Below, one piece after another: positions 7,948 through 17,883 of a DNA stretch of 64,000 nucleotides. Every line of letters starts with the position of its first letter. The stretch's first letter is position 1. A program made the position numbers and the translations under genes. Origin of the DNA: Bacteriovoracaceae bacterium (GTDB lineage: Bacteria; Bdellovibrionota; Bacteriovoracia; Bacteriovoracales; Bacteriovoracaceae); NCBI GenBank assembly GCA_021737405.1, contig JAIPEG010000007.1, positions 52,755 through 116,754 of the forward strand, given 5' to 3'. The notes beneath the pieces are model-generated. The model was given only the letters and a program-made list of their open reading frames with translations, was not told the DNA's origin and did not search any database.

Positions 7948-10900
7948 GTGAAACTCAAGAGATTAATCATTCAGGGCTTTAAGTCCTTTAAAGACCGAAC
8001 TACGATCAATTTTGACGACGGTATTACGGGTATTGTTGGACCAAATGGCTGTGGTAAGTCCAATATCGTAGACGCTCTCTTTTGGGTCATGGGTGAGCAA
8101 TCGGCCAAGCACTTAAGAGGGAAATCGATGAAAGATCTGATTTTTTCAGGTTCTTCAAAGTATAATCCTGGTGCCTTTTCTGAAGCTACCTTGGTTCTAG
8201 ATAATGATACTGGTAAGCATATTCATATTGGTAACAAAGTTAGCTCACCATCAGAAATCCAATTAACTCGTAAGCTCTATCGTAATGGAGATACAGAGTA
8301 CCGTATTAACGGTGAGCCCGCTCGTTTAAGAGATATCCAAGAAGTTTTTATGGATACGGGAGCTGGGGCAAAGTCTTACTCAATTATTGCTCAAGGTGAA
8401 ATTAATCGTCTCGTTCAGGCTAAGCCAGAAGAGAGACGAGTGATGATTGAAGAAGTTGCTGGTATAACAAAGTTTAAGGCCAGAAAAAGAGAGTCTCTTC
8501 GTAAGATTGAAGCGACTCAACTAAACCTTAATCGCTTAAACGATCTACAAATTGAAATTGAAAAGAATTTAAGATCACTTCAAAAACAGGCTGAAAAAGC
8601 TGAGAGAGCAAGAAGCCTAAAAGAGAAGATAAAAAGAAATGATATTGTCGTTCACTCTCACAAAGTTTTTGAATCGCTAAAGGCTTATCGAGAGGATCAA
8701 AACCGTGCCAATGAATTAGAAATTGAAGTTGAAACGGCTAAAACACAGAAAAATAGTTTAGAAATCTCTCTAGAAGATGAAAGACTTCAAAAAGATGAGC
8801 AAACGGCCAGAATTGAAGAGCTTCAGAGCGAATATAACGAGATCTCCAGAAGCTTAGCAGCCGCTGAAGAGAAATTAAATTATCTTTGTAAAACACTTAC
8901 AGAAAAAGAGAGTTTAATTGAAACGCGTGAAAAAGAGATTGAAGAATTAAATAGTGAAATAGCAAACAGAGTAGAAAGGTTTGAACAACTTCGTCAGGAC
9001 CTCGATACACTTGAAGCGCAAAAAGAAGAAGGCTTTGATTATTCCGACCTTGAAGAAAGTGTGGAAAACCTCAAAGAAGAATTGGAGCTTAAGACGGAAA
9101 TTTTAGATCAGGTAAAAGAATCTTTAGCATCAGCAAAAGATGAATTTGCTGAAATTGATCAAACCGTTTTTCGTAACAACTCTCGACTTGAAGAGTTTGC
9201 AGGAACCCTTCAAGATATCACAACAGAGATCGAGGCCCTTGAAAAGCAGTACTCTGGCGTAAGTAAAGATATTGCTAATGAGAGAGAAGCTTCTCTTAAA
9301 GCTACGGCAAAAGCTGAAGAACTAGCTGTAGAAGAAAAGGAAGTTCGCCTACAGATTGAAGACTTAAAAGAAGATTTAAGAACAAAAGAGTCGGGCTTAA
9401 AAGAAAAACAGAGAGAGCTGATTCAAGGAGATAGTAAACTTCAGTCTTTGATTGAAATCAGAGAGTCTCTTGAAGGAACTAAAGAGGGTATGGGTAAACT
9501 CCTTGAGGATCATCCTGAAGGATTTGTTTTACTTGGGACCCTTATTAAGTGTTCCGAAGAATATGCATCAGGTGTGCAGCTTCTCCTTAAAGACTTTTTA
9601 AAAGTGGCCGTCTGTAAAGACCTTACAAAAAGAGAAGACTTTTTTCAGTGGTTAAGCAGTAATGAAAAGGTGGGATTAGATACTTTAATTCCTCACAAAG
9701 ACACTTCTGTAACATCTGAAACACTTGAAAGGCTAAGACTAAAACTATCTGAGGTAAAAGAGATTTCAGAAGTTTTAGAGATGGATGAAAAAATCAAATC
9801 CATCTTGGCTCCTTTTTTAAATGGTTATTACATTGTTCCGAATTTAGAGATCGAAAAGATTAAGTCACTAGATGAGGGTATGTCCTTTAAAGGGATTGCT
9901 TCCTACGATGGCCTAAGATCAATAAGAAACGTCCAAGGGGCGAGTTTAATTGACTTTAGTGATCCAAATGCTCAAGGACATGGGGTTGTTGAAAGAAATA
10001 ATCTTATTGAAGAATTGACTGAGAAAGTAACTCTCTTAAAGACTGTTGTTCCAGAGTTAGAGGAAAAGGTTCAATTTTTAGAAGGTGACTTAACAAGCCT
10101 AGTGAAAAGGCATGACGAAATCCGTGATGAACTTTCTGATAAGAAATCAGAAGCAGCATCCTTATCAAGCGCTTTAGAGTCAAAGCTTTCAAACATGGAA
10201 GCGGGTCACGCGCGTCTAGATATATTAAAGAATCGAAAAACAGAAGTTTCAAAACAAAGATTTGATCTACTTGAAAATGAAGAATCAATGAATATTGGGC
10301 TTGAAGCGGCTAGGGAAAAGTCCGAAACCTTAAGTGAGCAGCTCGAAGAGTTGGAAGAGTCGGTAAGCCTTATAAGGGATGAATATTCTCAAAAAAGAGA
10401 AGAGCTTCTAGAAAAACAAGTTGAAGCAAAATCTTTTAATGAGAGGGTTGAGAACACAAGTCGCCAAGTTCAGGATGTCGAAGGACAGATTGAAAGGCAA
10501 AAACAGAAGTTATCTTCTCTTCAAGTTCTGATAGAAGGTTATCAAACTGAAATGGAAGAAATTGGTGTTCAAATTGAAGAGCTTGAGAAAAACAATTTAA
10601 ATACAGCTGAAGGTCTTCAGGAAAAAGAAGAAGTCTTAAACACTCTTAAAGATAGTCTTGGTGACTTACTTCTTGGAATGAAAGAAAGAGAAGATCAAAC
10701 CAAGAAATTATCGGCTGAGGTGAATAAGGCAGAAAAAACTCTCGTTGAAATTGAATCAAGAAGAATTCGCTTAATTGAAGAAGAAGAACAAAATGTTCGT
10801 AATATCTTTGAAAAATATAGAATTAATTTAAGAGAAGGGCTTGGACAATACCTTGAATACCAAGAGAGTGATTACGAAGGGCTTTCAGATATTTCATCAA

Positions 10901-11625
10901 TGTTCATAATGGAAACTGAGCAAGGCACAGTAACAATTGAGCCTGAATCATATGAGTTTAATCGCCGTTATGGACAAGATTTAAAAGATTGTGAATATAA
11001 ATTAAAAAATTATAAGACAGAAATCAACCGCTTAGGTGAAATCAACTGGCAAGCGATTGAAGACTATGAAAGACAAAAGTTAAGATTTGATTTCCTCAAA
11101 ATACAAGAAGAAGAACTAAGAACTTCTCTTGAAGATTTAGAGAAGGCGATTAGTCACATTGACGAAAAATCAAAGCAACGTTTTAAAATTGCCTTTGATG
11201 AAGTCGATACTCGTTTTAGAAAAGTTTTCCCGATCATTTTTGGTGGTGGAAATGCTGAGTTGAAAATTATTGGTGATATAAACGATGCTGAGTGTGGAGT
11301 TGAAATTATTGCTCAACCTCCAGGAAAGAAAATGCAAAATATCAACTTAATGTCTGGTGGTGAAAAGGCCATGACAGCAGTAAGTTTGATTTTTTCTATT
11401 TTCCTCGTGAAGCCATCACCATTTTGTCTTCTCGATGAAGTAGATGCACCACTTGATGATGCCAACGTTGGTCGCTTTAATGAGTTGTTAAGAGAAATGA
11501 GTAAAGAGTCACAGTTTATCTTGATTACCCATAATAAGAAAACAATGGAGCTTAACGACACTCTTTACGGTGTAACGATGCAAGAGCCAGGTGTTTCAAA
11601 AGCAGTAAGTGTTCAACTTCAATAA
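7948..11625 (+). CDS. smc: chromosome segregation protein SMC
   Basis: 1225 residues, the length expected for bacterial SMC. It starts at GTG 7948 with AAAGGA 7 nt upstream. Walker A is GPNGCGKSN (31-39). Two long coiled coils (about 170-500 and 680-1000) flank a hinge near 510-670. The C-terminal head carries the ABC signature LMSGGEKAM (about 1132-1140) and Walker B FCLLDEVDAPLDD (about 1160-1172). SMC dimers, with ScpA/ScpB, organise and segregate the chromosome by ATP-driven loop extrusion. scpA/B are not in this window. A lolA-like gene follows 8 nt later. Confidence 0.98.
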   Translation: MKLKRLIIQGFKSFKDRTTINFDDGITGIVGPNGCGKSNIVDALFWVMGEQSAKHLRGKSMKDLIFSGSSKYNPGAFSEATLVLDNDTGKHIHIGNKVSSPSEIQLTRKLYRNGDTEYRINGEPARLRDIQEVFMDTGAGAKSYSIIAQGEINRLVQAKPEERRVMIEEVAGITKFKARKRESLRKIEATQLNLNRLNDLQIEIEKNLRSLQKQAEKAERARSLKEKIKRNDIVVHSHKVFESLKAYREDQNRANELEIEVETAKTQKNSLEISLEDERLQKDEQTARIEELQSEYNEISRSLAAAEEKLNYLCKTLTEKESLIETREKEIEELNSEIANRVERFEQLRQDLDTLEAQKEEGFDYSDLEESVENLKEELELKTEILDQVKESLASAKDEFAEIDQTVFRNNSRLEEFAGTLQDITTEIEALEKQYSGVSKDIANEREASLKATAKAEELAVEEKEVRLQIEDLKEDLRTKESGLKEKQRELIQGDSKLQSLIEIRESLEGTKEGMGKLLEDHPEGFVLLGTLIKCSEEYASGVQLLLKDFLKVAVCKDLTKREDFFQWLSSNEKVGLDTLIPHKDTSVTSETLERLRLKLSEVKEISEVLEMDEKIKSILAPFLNGYYIVPNLEIEKIKSLDEGMSFKGIASYDGLRSIRNVQGASLIDFSDPNAQGHGVVERNNLIEELTEKVTLLKTVVPELEEKVQFLEGDLTSLVKRHDEIRDELSDKKSEAASLSSALESKLSNMEAGHARLDILKNRKTEVSKQRFDLLENEESMNIGLEAAREKSETLSEQLEELEESVSLIRDEYSQKREELLEKQVEAKSFNERVENTSRQVQDVEGQIERQKQKLSSLQVLIEGYQTEMEEIGVQIEELEKNNLNTAEGLQEKEEVLNTLKDSLGDLLLGMKEREDQTKKLSAEVNKAEKTLVEIESRRIRLIEEEEQNVRNIFEKYRINLREGLGQYLEYQESDYEGLSDISSMFIMETEQGTVTIEPESYEFNRRYGQDLKDCEYKLKNYKTEINRLGEINWQAIEDYERQKLRFDFLKIQEEELRTSLEDLEKAISHIDEKSKQRFKIAFDEVDTRFRKVFPIIFGGGNAELKIIGDINDAECGVEIIAQPPGKKMQNINLMSGGEKAMTAVSLIFSIFLVKPSPFCLLDEVDAPLDDANVGRFNELLREMSKESQFILITHNKKTMELNDTLYGVTMQEPGVSKAVSVQLQ

Positions 11626-11633
11626 GGAAACAT

Positions 11634-12242
11634 TTGCAAAAATTAATTTACATTATTTTTCTAATCTCAAACTCTCTCCTTACTTTTGGTAAGGAGAGTT
11701 TTATTCCAAAAACGTTTGAAGCCAATTTCGTAAAAAAAGAAAAAGCAATTCTTTCAGGCAAAATTATAAAGTCAGAAGGCGAACTCTTTTATCAATACCC
11801 TAGTCGCATTAGGCTTGAGTTTCAAGGCAATGATAAGTCTATCTTTGTCAGCAATCCTTTTAAGACCTTTTATTATAAGCCACCAATTTTTGAAGGTGTG
11901 CCAGGTGAATTAACAATAAATAAATCTAATAACTATCATTTAAGTAAATTCTTTGATTCTTTAAGAAGTGGGCTTAAGTCTAATGAGCTCTATTCAGTTG
12001 AGCAGTCTAGCAATAAGCTTAATATTATATTCACGAAAAAAGGAATAACAGATCTGAAAATATTGACTGCAGAACTTATTTTCAAAAAAGGTATAGCTTT
12101 CTCCGATCTAGAAAAGCTTCAAATAGAACTAGATAATAAAAAGATACTAAATTTTGAACTAAATAAAATTAGAATAAATACCAAACTTGATAAAACCCTT
12201 TTTAATTTTGAAGCTCCAAAAAATACCAGAACGTCTTATTAG
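11634..12242 (+). CDS. lolA: LolA-like outer-membrane lipoprotein carrier
   Basis: 202 residues, starting at TTG with AAGGA at the right distance. It has a signal peptide (MQKLIYIIFLISNSLLTFG). The mature start SFIPKTFEANFVKKEKAILSGKIIKSEGEL followed by FYQYPSRIRLEF matches the LolA fold, where an F/Y-P-x-R strand is typical. LolA shuttles lipoproteins through the periplasm from the LolCDE complex to the outer membrane. It is 8 nt from smc, so likely cotranscribed. Its TAG stop shares TTAG with the convergent transglycosylase gene. Confidence 0.75.
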   Translation: MQKLIYIIFLISNSLLTFGKESFIPKTFEANFVKKEKAILSGKIIKSEGELFYQYPSRIRLEFQGNDKSIFVSNPFKTFYYKPPIFEGVPGELTINKSNNYHLSKFFDSLRSGLKSNELYSVEQSSNKLNIIFTKKGITDLKILTAELIFKKGIAFSDLEKLQIELDNKKILNFELNKIRINTKLDKTLFNFEAPKNTRTSY

Positions 12243-14359
12243 TTAGAAAGACTCTTGGTAAAGAAATCCTTCTTTTCAAACCATTGATTTTTTAAAAGCC
12301 GCTCATATGTCGCTAAGTTTCTTAACACTAGTTTGATATATTTTCGGGTCTCTTTGTAGGGGATCATTTCAATAAACTCAAATGGATCTTTTCTTAAGTT
12401 ATTCTTTAGCCAAGACCTAACGGGACGATCACCTGCATTGTAGGCACCAACAAAGGGGATAAAGTGACCGTTATATTTTTCACTTAAATTATTAAGAAGT
12501 AATGATCCGAGCAGTAGATTTTTGTTAACATCGTACAAGTCAGTGTAATTTTTGTAAGCAATCTTATAGCGACTAGCGAGCTGCTTGGCCTTTTCTGGAG
12601 TAAGTTGTAGGAGTCCAAAAGCATCGGCCCAGCTTCTTATGGTTGGATTAAAAGCAGACTCTTGCCTAGCAATCGAATAAATAAACGAGGGGGGAAGGTT
12701 TGTCTTTTTACCAATCTCCTTTACGTCTTCAAGGTATGGAACCGGAAAAGCAGCAGTAAGGTGATCCTCTTCTAATTTCTTCCTATCTTCACTTTCTAGG
12801 GTAAAGAACTTAAAAATTCCACCTTCATACCATTTAGCATAATGATAAAGAGGTAAGAATTCTTCAATACTACTTCTTGTCTTATACAAAATTTCTTTTT
12901 CACGAATAAACTCTTCGGCTAGTTCAAATTTTTCTAATGAGACAAACCAGTCAAGGCCCGGAAAAGGAGAACTTTTAATTTTATATTGATTCTTTTTGAT
13001 TTTTGGTAAGGGAAGGGACTGTTCCATTGCGGAAACAATACCATAATAACCAAAAGGATCTTTTTCAATAAGATCTTTAAAGAGCAAGTCTGCTTCTCCC
13101 TGTTGGTTCATTTTTTTTAAAATTTTCGCCTGCCAAAAAGTTAACTTATGTTTAAAACTTTCGTCATCTGTGCGATCAGAGGTCACAAAGAAGATATCTT
13201 TTGATTTTCGAAATTCAGAATTTAAATAGTAATTCCATCCAAGGTTCCATGAAAGGGCCTCAAGCGTTTCATTGTCCTGGATGTTTTGCTCTAGACCCAA
13301 TAGATAATACGCCTCTGCTTGTTTGAGATTTTTCTTTTCAGCCTCAATTTTTCCAAGGTACAAATATGCCTTAGCAGTCGAGTTAGCATCTACTAAGGGG
13401 TCATTGATAAGGTCTTTTAAGCTTTTTTCAGCGCGACTCCTGAAGTTTACTGTCCATTGTGCTCGCGCCATTTTGAGTCTCATTTCAAAATACTTCTTTC
13501 TTAAAGTATCTTGATCCAACCAAATCTTCTGTGTTTCAAGCCAACTTACAAGTGACTCTATTTTCCAACTGAATTTCTTCTTCTGTCTTTCAAGCTTATG
13601 GGTCAGGGCATATCTCTCATACGCATCGATTCGCTCTTCTGGTTTATAGACGTTAGAGTTGTAGACTTTTGTGAAATAGAATCGCGCCATTTTAAAGTTT
13701 CTTACTCGGGAAAAGTCCTTTGCGATTTTTAAATAGTCATCTACTTTAGGGAACCTTATATATCTTGGAGAAACTTCGTAAATTTTTTCATTCACAATGT
13801 TTTCAAGGCTTGAAAGCTTATTTGCCTTTGTATATTTAAGTAATTTGAAAAGATGTTCTTCTTTGTCTTTTTGAATATCAATATGATCGGTGTAATTTAT
13901 CGAAAAACGAATATAATATTCATGAAGTTTCTTTTTAAAGGCTAAATCTTTGGAGTTCTTAAGAAATATTTCTTGAAGGTGTGGCTTTATCTCTTTGAGA
14001 GATCCTTTCCACAAAACAATACTTCGAATCGCTAAATAATCACAAACTTCAAGAGATCGAATAAGAGAATACTGAGCTAATGGAAAAGTTTTATCTTTTC
14101 CGAGATACTTAAATCTGTCACAAGCAGCTTTTTCATTATTTTGTTTTAAAAAGTTCTCTGCACTTAAAAAAACGATAAGCTGTCTCTCATTTTCCTCCAA
14201 GCGATTAAGATCAGTATCAATAATGTAGTTTTTATTTTCGTTAATTTTTTGAAGTGTCTGCTTGATGAATTCTTCGTTGGGAGGTCTTGTGAGGGATGTA
14301 CTGCAAGAGGTAATGGATAGCAGATAAACGAATGAGATAAGAAGTGATGTAAATTTCAT
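12239..14359 (-). CDS. soluble lytic murein transglycosylase (lipoprotein)
   Basis: The frame is open to 14428, but the start at 14359 gives MKFTSLLISFVYLLSITSC, a lipoprotein signal peptide with Cys at the lipobox, so I place the start there (706 residues). Residues about 100-480 are TPR/helical repeats like the superhelical ring of Slt70. The C-terminal SLT domain contains the catalytic Glu in SIARQESAFNP (about 567 from this start), AFGLLQLTP and VGAYNAGDRPV. It should cleave peptidoglycan glycan strands to 1,6-anhydro products. Convergent with the lolA-like gene; the stops overlap in TTAG. Confidence 0.93.
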   Translation of the reverse strand: MKFTSLLISFVYLLSITSCSTSLTRPPNEEFIKQTLQKINENKNYIIDTDLNRLEENERQLIVFLSAENFLKQNNEKAACDRFKYLGKDKTFPLAQYSLIRSLEVCDYLAIRSIVLWKGSLKEIKPHLQEIFLKNSKDLAFKKKLHEYYIRFSINYTDHIDIQKDKEEHLFKLLKYTKANKLSSLENIVNEKIYEVSPRYIRFPKVDDYLKIAKDFSRVRNFKMARFYFTKVYNSNVYKPEERIDAYERYALTHKLERQKKKFSWKIESLVSWLETQKIWLDQDTLRKKYFEMRLKMARAQWTVNFRSRAEKSLKDLINDPLVDANSTAKAYLYLGKIEAEKKNLKQAEAYYLLGLEQNIQDNETLEALSWNLGWNYYLNSEFRKSKDIFFVTSDRTDDESFKHKLTFWQAKILKKMNQQGEADLLFKDLIEKDPFGYYGIVSAMEQSLPLPKIKKNQYKIKSSPFPGLDWFVSLEKFELAEEFIREKEILYKTRSSIEEFLPLYHYAKWYEGGIFKFFTLESEDRKKLEEDHLTAAFPVPYLEDVKEIGKKTNLPPSFIYSIARQESAFNPTIRSWADAFGLLQLTPEKAKQLASRYKIAYKNYTDLYDVNKNLLLGSLLLNNLSEKYNGHFIPFVGAYNAGDRPVRSWLKNNLRKDPFEFIEMIPYKETRKYIKLVLRNLATYERLLKNQWFEKKDFFTKSLSN

Positions 14360-14553
14360 GCTAAACAATTCCCTTTGTTGTCTTATTGTCTCTGTATTAT
14401 ACGATTTGGTGTCTTTCGACACAACCACTTGAAATCACATTGGAATTATAACACTTTTCTCTATAAAAGTTTCATAAGCCTTTGTAATTTAATGAATTAG
14501 GGATATACCCACTCGATTAAGAAATACTTCAACAGATAATTTAAGGAAAACTT

Positions 14554-15963
14554 GTGACTCCTATGGATATACCAACATCAAAAAAATTCGACGAAAGAAC
14601 AGTTTACTTTACTTCTTTAGGCTGTTCTAAAAACCTTGTTGATTCTCAAGTTATGCTTGGTTACATGGGGCTCGATGGTTTCCAGATATCACAAGATCCT
14701 TCAGAGGCGGAAGTGATCATCGTCAATACTTGCTCCTTTATTGAAGCCTCTAAGAAAGAGAGTATTGATACAATTTTAGAAATGGCAGATTTTAAGGATA
14801 GTGAAAACGGTCGTTGTAAGGCCCTCGTGGTAAGTGGTTGCATGGCCCAGCGTTATAGCGTTGCACTTGAAGATGAATTGCCAGAGGTAGATTTATTAAT
14901 TGGTACTGGTGAATATAATAAAATTGTACCTTTACTAAAAGCACTGGAGGATGGAAAGCTAGAGGCTAAATCTCACGTTGAAATCCCTAAGTTTATTCAC
15001 ACAGAATTTGATCCAAGACTTAATACTTCACCCTTTTATACTGCATGGTTAAAAATATCTGAAGGCTGTAATAGAAACTGTACCTTTTGTATTATCCCAA
15101 CCCTTCGTGGTCGCCTGCGTTCAAGAAAAGTGGACTCTCTGATTGCGGAAGCTAAAAACCTTGTTGAGACCGGGGTAAGAGAATTTAACCTCATTTCTCA
15201 AGACCTTTCAGACTATGGAGTGGATTTAAGTGATGAAAATAATCTTTATCAACTTCTTAAGGGATTAGAAGAGATCGATGGGGCTGATTGGATTCGTTTA
15301 TTTTACTTTTACCCAGACGAGTTAACTGATGAGGTAATAGAATTAATGGCCCAATCAGAAAAGATTTGTTCATACTTAGATATGCCTGTTCAGCATTTTT
15401 CAGACAGTGTTTTAAAGAGAATGAATCGTAAAATAACGGGAGAAAAAATCCTAGAGAGAATTCTTAAGTTAAGAGAAAAGAACCCAGGGATTGTCATACG
15501 AACGTCTATTATCGTAGGTTTCCCAGGCGAAACAGAAGAGGATTTTGAGACATTACTAGAAGGCATTAAAAAGGCCCGCATTAATCACCTTGGAATCTTT
15601 AGGTACTCTGATGAAGAGGGAACTCCAGCCTTCAGGTTAAATGAAAAAGTTGATCAAGAAATAATCGAAGAAAGATTTGATCGACTACATGAGGTTCAGA
15701 GGGAGATTGCTGAAGAATTAAATGAGGAATTTCTTGGTCAAACAATAGATGTTTTAATTGAAGGCTTTCATGAAGAAACAGATTTACTTTTAAAAGGTCG
15801 CCACGAAGGTCAGGCACCGGATATAGATGGTTGTGTCATGATCAACAATACTAACGATATCCCATTTAGCGTTGGAGACATAATCCAAGTAAAGATAACT
15901 GAAATTCATGAATATGACTTAATCGGTGAAGTTGTTGGTCCAGATAAAAGGAAAAAGCAGTAA
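14554..15963 (+). CDS. rimO: ribosomal protein S12 methylthiotransferase RimO
   Basis: 469 residues. RimO is a radical-SAM enzyme that adds a methylthio group to an aspartate of ribosomal protein S12. The N-terminal UPF0004 domain has cluster cysteines C24 (SLGCSKNLVDS), C60 (NTC) and C96 (SGCMA). The radical-SAM cluster is C172/C176/C179 in SEGCNRNCTFCIIP. The C-terminal 70 residues fit a TRAM domain. GTG at 14554 has AAGGA at ideal spacing; an ATG three codons later is the alternative. The SLGCSKNLVD and RLRSRK features favour RimO over MiaB. Confidence 0.95.
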   Translation: MTPMDIPTSKKFDERTVYFTSLGCSKNLVDSQVMLGYMGLDGFQISQDPSEAEVIIVNTCSFIEASKKESIDTILEMADFKDSENGRCKALVVSGCMAQRYSVALEDELPEVDLLIGTGEYNKIVPLLKALEDGKLEAKSHVEIPKFIHTEFDPRLNTSPFYTAWLKISEGCNRNCTFCIIPTLRGRLRSRKVDSLIAEAKNLVETGVREFNLISQDLSDYGVDLSDENNLYQLLKGLEEIDGADWIRLFYFYPDELTDEVIELMAQSEKICSYLDMPVQHFSDSVLKRMNRKITGEKILERILKLREKNPGIVIRTSIIVGFPGETEEDFETLLEGIKKARINHLGIFRYSDEEGTPAFRLNEKVDQEIIEERFDRLHEVQREIAEELNEEFLGQTIDVLIEGFHEETDLLLKGRHEGQAPDIDGCVMINNTNDIPFSVGDIIQVKITEIHEYDLIGEVVGPDKRKKQ

Positions 15964-16048
15964 CCAATAGTTCTAGTCAGATTTTAAATTTCTACAATTT
16001 TTCTATTTTTTCATTAAAATAAGAACACTTACAACAAAGGAAGGGTGA

Positions 16049-16837
16049 GTGTTCAAGAAAATAGCTATATTATTTTTAATTTCAATATCTATCCAAGCGA
16101 GTTTTGTAGATGAGCTGAAGGATAAGATTCGCCCTCACCTTGTTAATATAATTGGGTTAGAAAAAACAAATCACTTTTTGGGGAAAGATCAAAATAGTAT
16201 AAGCCTTCCAGAGATACCCAAAGTTATTAGAGACGCTAAAAGCATTAAAGACTTTGGAAAAGGACCAAAAAATAATGTCACCTTTAAAAAAGATCAGGAA
16301 AGACGCTTCAGTTATAACTTTATTAGTGAGATCTTCCTCGCTACGAGAAAAATTAAAGCCAGTGAAAACGATCTCAGTAAATGGATGAATGTCTTAGAGC
16401 AAAATGGTTCGAGAGAAGGTGTGTATCGCGCCCTTGTTTTAGATGGTACTTACCTTGGTTTAGAAAATTATGAATTCCCAATTACAGATGAAGCCGTTAA
16501 TTTTACGATTACGTTTATTGAAAGATATTTAAATAAAACCATTAGTGAAAGTCGTCTGAAAAAAGCCAATTTTTTTACTGTTAAAAGAGATATCACAGAA
16601 AAAACTCTAGAAATCATGGATGAGCTATATAAGCGAGATGGTGATGATATTTATGATTGGTATGCGGTTCTTTCATCAGATCTTGCTAAGCGATTTCCGA
16701 AGGCAATGGATAACTCAACCAGAAAAGAGATGAGCCCAATGAAGCATAAGATGTGGGCTAAGAGTGTTCCCGATCAATATCTAAAATCGGAAGTTATTAT
16801 AAAGCTTCATCATGTTTTCAATCAGATTCAGGGTTAA
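16049..16837 (+). CDS. exported protein of unknown function
   Basis: 262 residues beginning at GTG with AAGGAAGG just upstream. The N-terminus MFKKIAILFLISISIQAS is a signal peptide. The mature protein is helical, basic and lysine-rich, with no cysteines and no motif I can assign. Its stop shares TTAA with the convergent epmA gene, so there is no room for a terminator between them. Confidence 0.7.
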   Translation: MFKKIAILFLISISIQASFVDELKDKIRPHLVNIIGLEKTNHFLGKDQNSISLPEIPKVIRDAKSIKDFGKGPKNNVTFKKDQERRFSYNFISEIFLATRKIKASENDLSKWMNVLEQNGSREGVYRALVLDGTYLGLENYEFPITDEAVNFTITFIERYLNKTISESRLKKANFFTVKRDITEKTLEIMDELYKRDGDDIYDWYAVLSSDLAKRFPKAMDNSTRKEMSPMKHKMWAKSVPDQYLKSEVIIKLHHVFNQIQG

Positions 16838-17793
16838 GAAAAGAAGGCATTCAATTGTTCTGGGTTGGGACTAAGGCCCATGTAGAGCCTTTCAACTCCT
16901 AGAGCATTACCTGCTGAAGGAGGGATTCCTCTTTCTAAGGCCTTATATAATGTATTTGGCTCGTTAAGCTCATAACCATAAAGTTCAGCCTTCTTTTTTG
17001 ACTCTTCTTTCATGCGTTGCTTTTGTTCAGGAAGGTTTGTTAGCTCGTTAAAGCAGTTGCAAAGCTCTAATCCATTTAAGTAAATTTCAAATCGCTGGCA
17101 AACATTTGGATTTTTAGGGTCTATTGTTGAGAGAGCAGCGAGTGGAGCAGGGAACTTATCAACAACCAAAATATTATAATTTTTAAAATGGGGTTCAATT
17201 TCATTAAGAAACAGAAGATAAAAGTAATCTTCCCAAGGAAGATTAGGAGTTTCAGGATTTAATAATTTAGGAAAATCTTTAAGAATCTTTTTACGAAGTT
17301 CCACTGGATCTAAAAAATCTAGTATAGAAAAGTTTAATTTTTGTTGAAAGAGTTCATCAACAGTAACCTCTGTTACTTGTTGTTTACCCAATAGGGAAAT
17401 CCCTTTACTTAAGAGGTGTTCGTAAACAAATTGGATGAGGTTTAACGTATCTACTTTTATTTCGTGGTAAAAGGCATTGGCGCGATACCACTCAAGCATT
17501 AAAAATTGTGGTCGGTGGGTTTGACTTGCGGGCTCATCCCTAAAGCAATAGCCAAGGTTGTAAATCTTTGAAAAACCCTCACTTAAAAGCTCCTTCATGT
17601 GGAATTCTGGACTAGTGTGTAGGTAAAGGGGGTAATCTTTTTGATGATAGGGACTTTTAACTTGAAAGGGGTGGAGGTGGGCCTCCATTCCTGGATTCTC
17701 AACAATAGGCGGCGTAGGTGTTTCTAAGAAATCATTTTGATTGAAGAAATGCCGGCAAGCAGCAACTGTCTCGAATAACCCTAATTTACTCAA
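16834..17793 (-). CDS. epmA: EF-P lysine lysyltransferase-like protein (EpmA/GenX/PoxA)
   Basis: 319 residues, the size of the class II LysRS-like EpmA that lacks the anticodon-binding domain. EpmA attaches beta-lysine to a conserved lysine of elongation factor P, easing translation of proline stretches. Motifs: motif 1-like FLETPTPPIVENPGMEAHL, motif 2 FRDEPASQTHRPQFLMLEWY, and motif 3 GNALGVERLYMG near the end; GLELCNCFNEL is typical of the LysRS active site. EpmB (the aminomutase) and efp are not in the window. The stop overlaps the convergent gene in TTAA. Confidence 0.92.
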   Translation of the reverse strand: MSKLGLFETVAACRHFFNQNDFLETPTPPIVENPGMEAHLHPFQVKSPYHQKDYPLYLHTSPEFHMKELLSEGFSKIYNLGYCFRDEPASQTHRPQFLMLEWYRANAFYHEIKVDTLNLIQFVYEHLLSKGISLLGKQQVTEVTVDELFQQKLNFSILDFLDPVELRKKILKDFPKLLNPETPNLPWEDYFYLLFLNEIEPHFKNYNILVVDKFPAPLAALSTIDPKNPNVCQRFEIYLNGLELCNCFNELTNLPEQKQRMKEESKKKAELYGYELNEPNTLYKALERGIPPSAGNALGVERLYMGLSPNPEQLNAFFS

Positions 17794-17883
17794 AGAATGC
17801 CCCCCAAATTAAGTCTAGATTGATTTTTAAAGTGCCTTGGGTATTATGGCCAGACCCTTATCTATTAGCTTTCGGAGAAAACT

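Noticed and set aside
10004..10288. 94-residue minus-strand ORF inside smc
   Set aside because: Opposite-strand shadow of the coiled-coil coding sequence.
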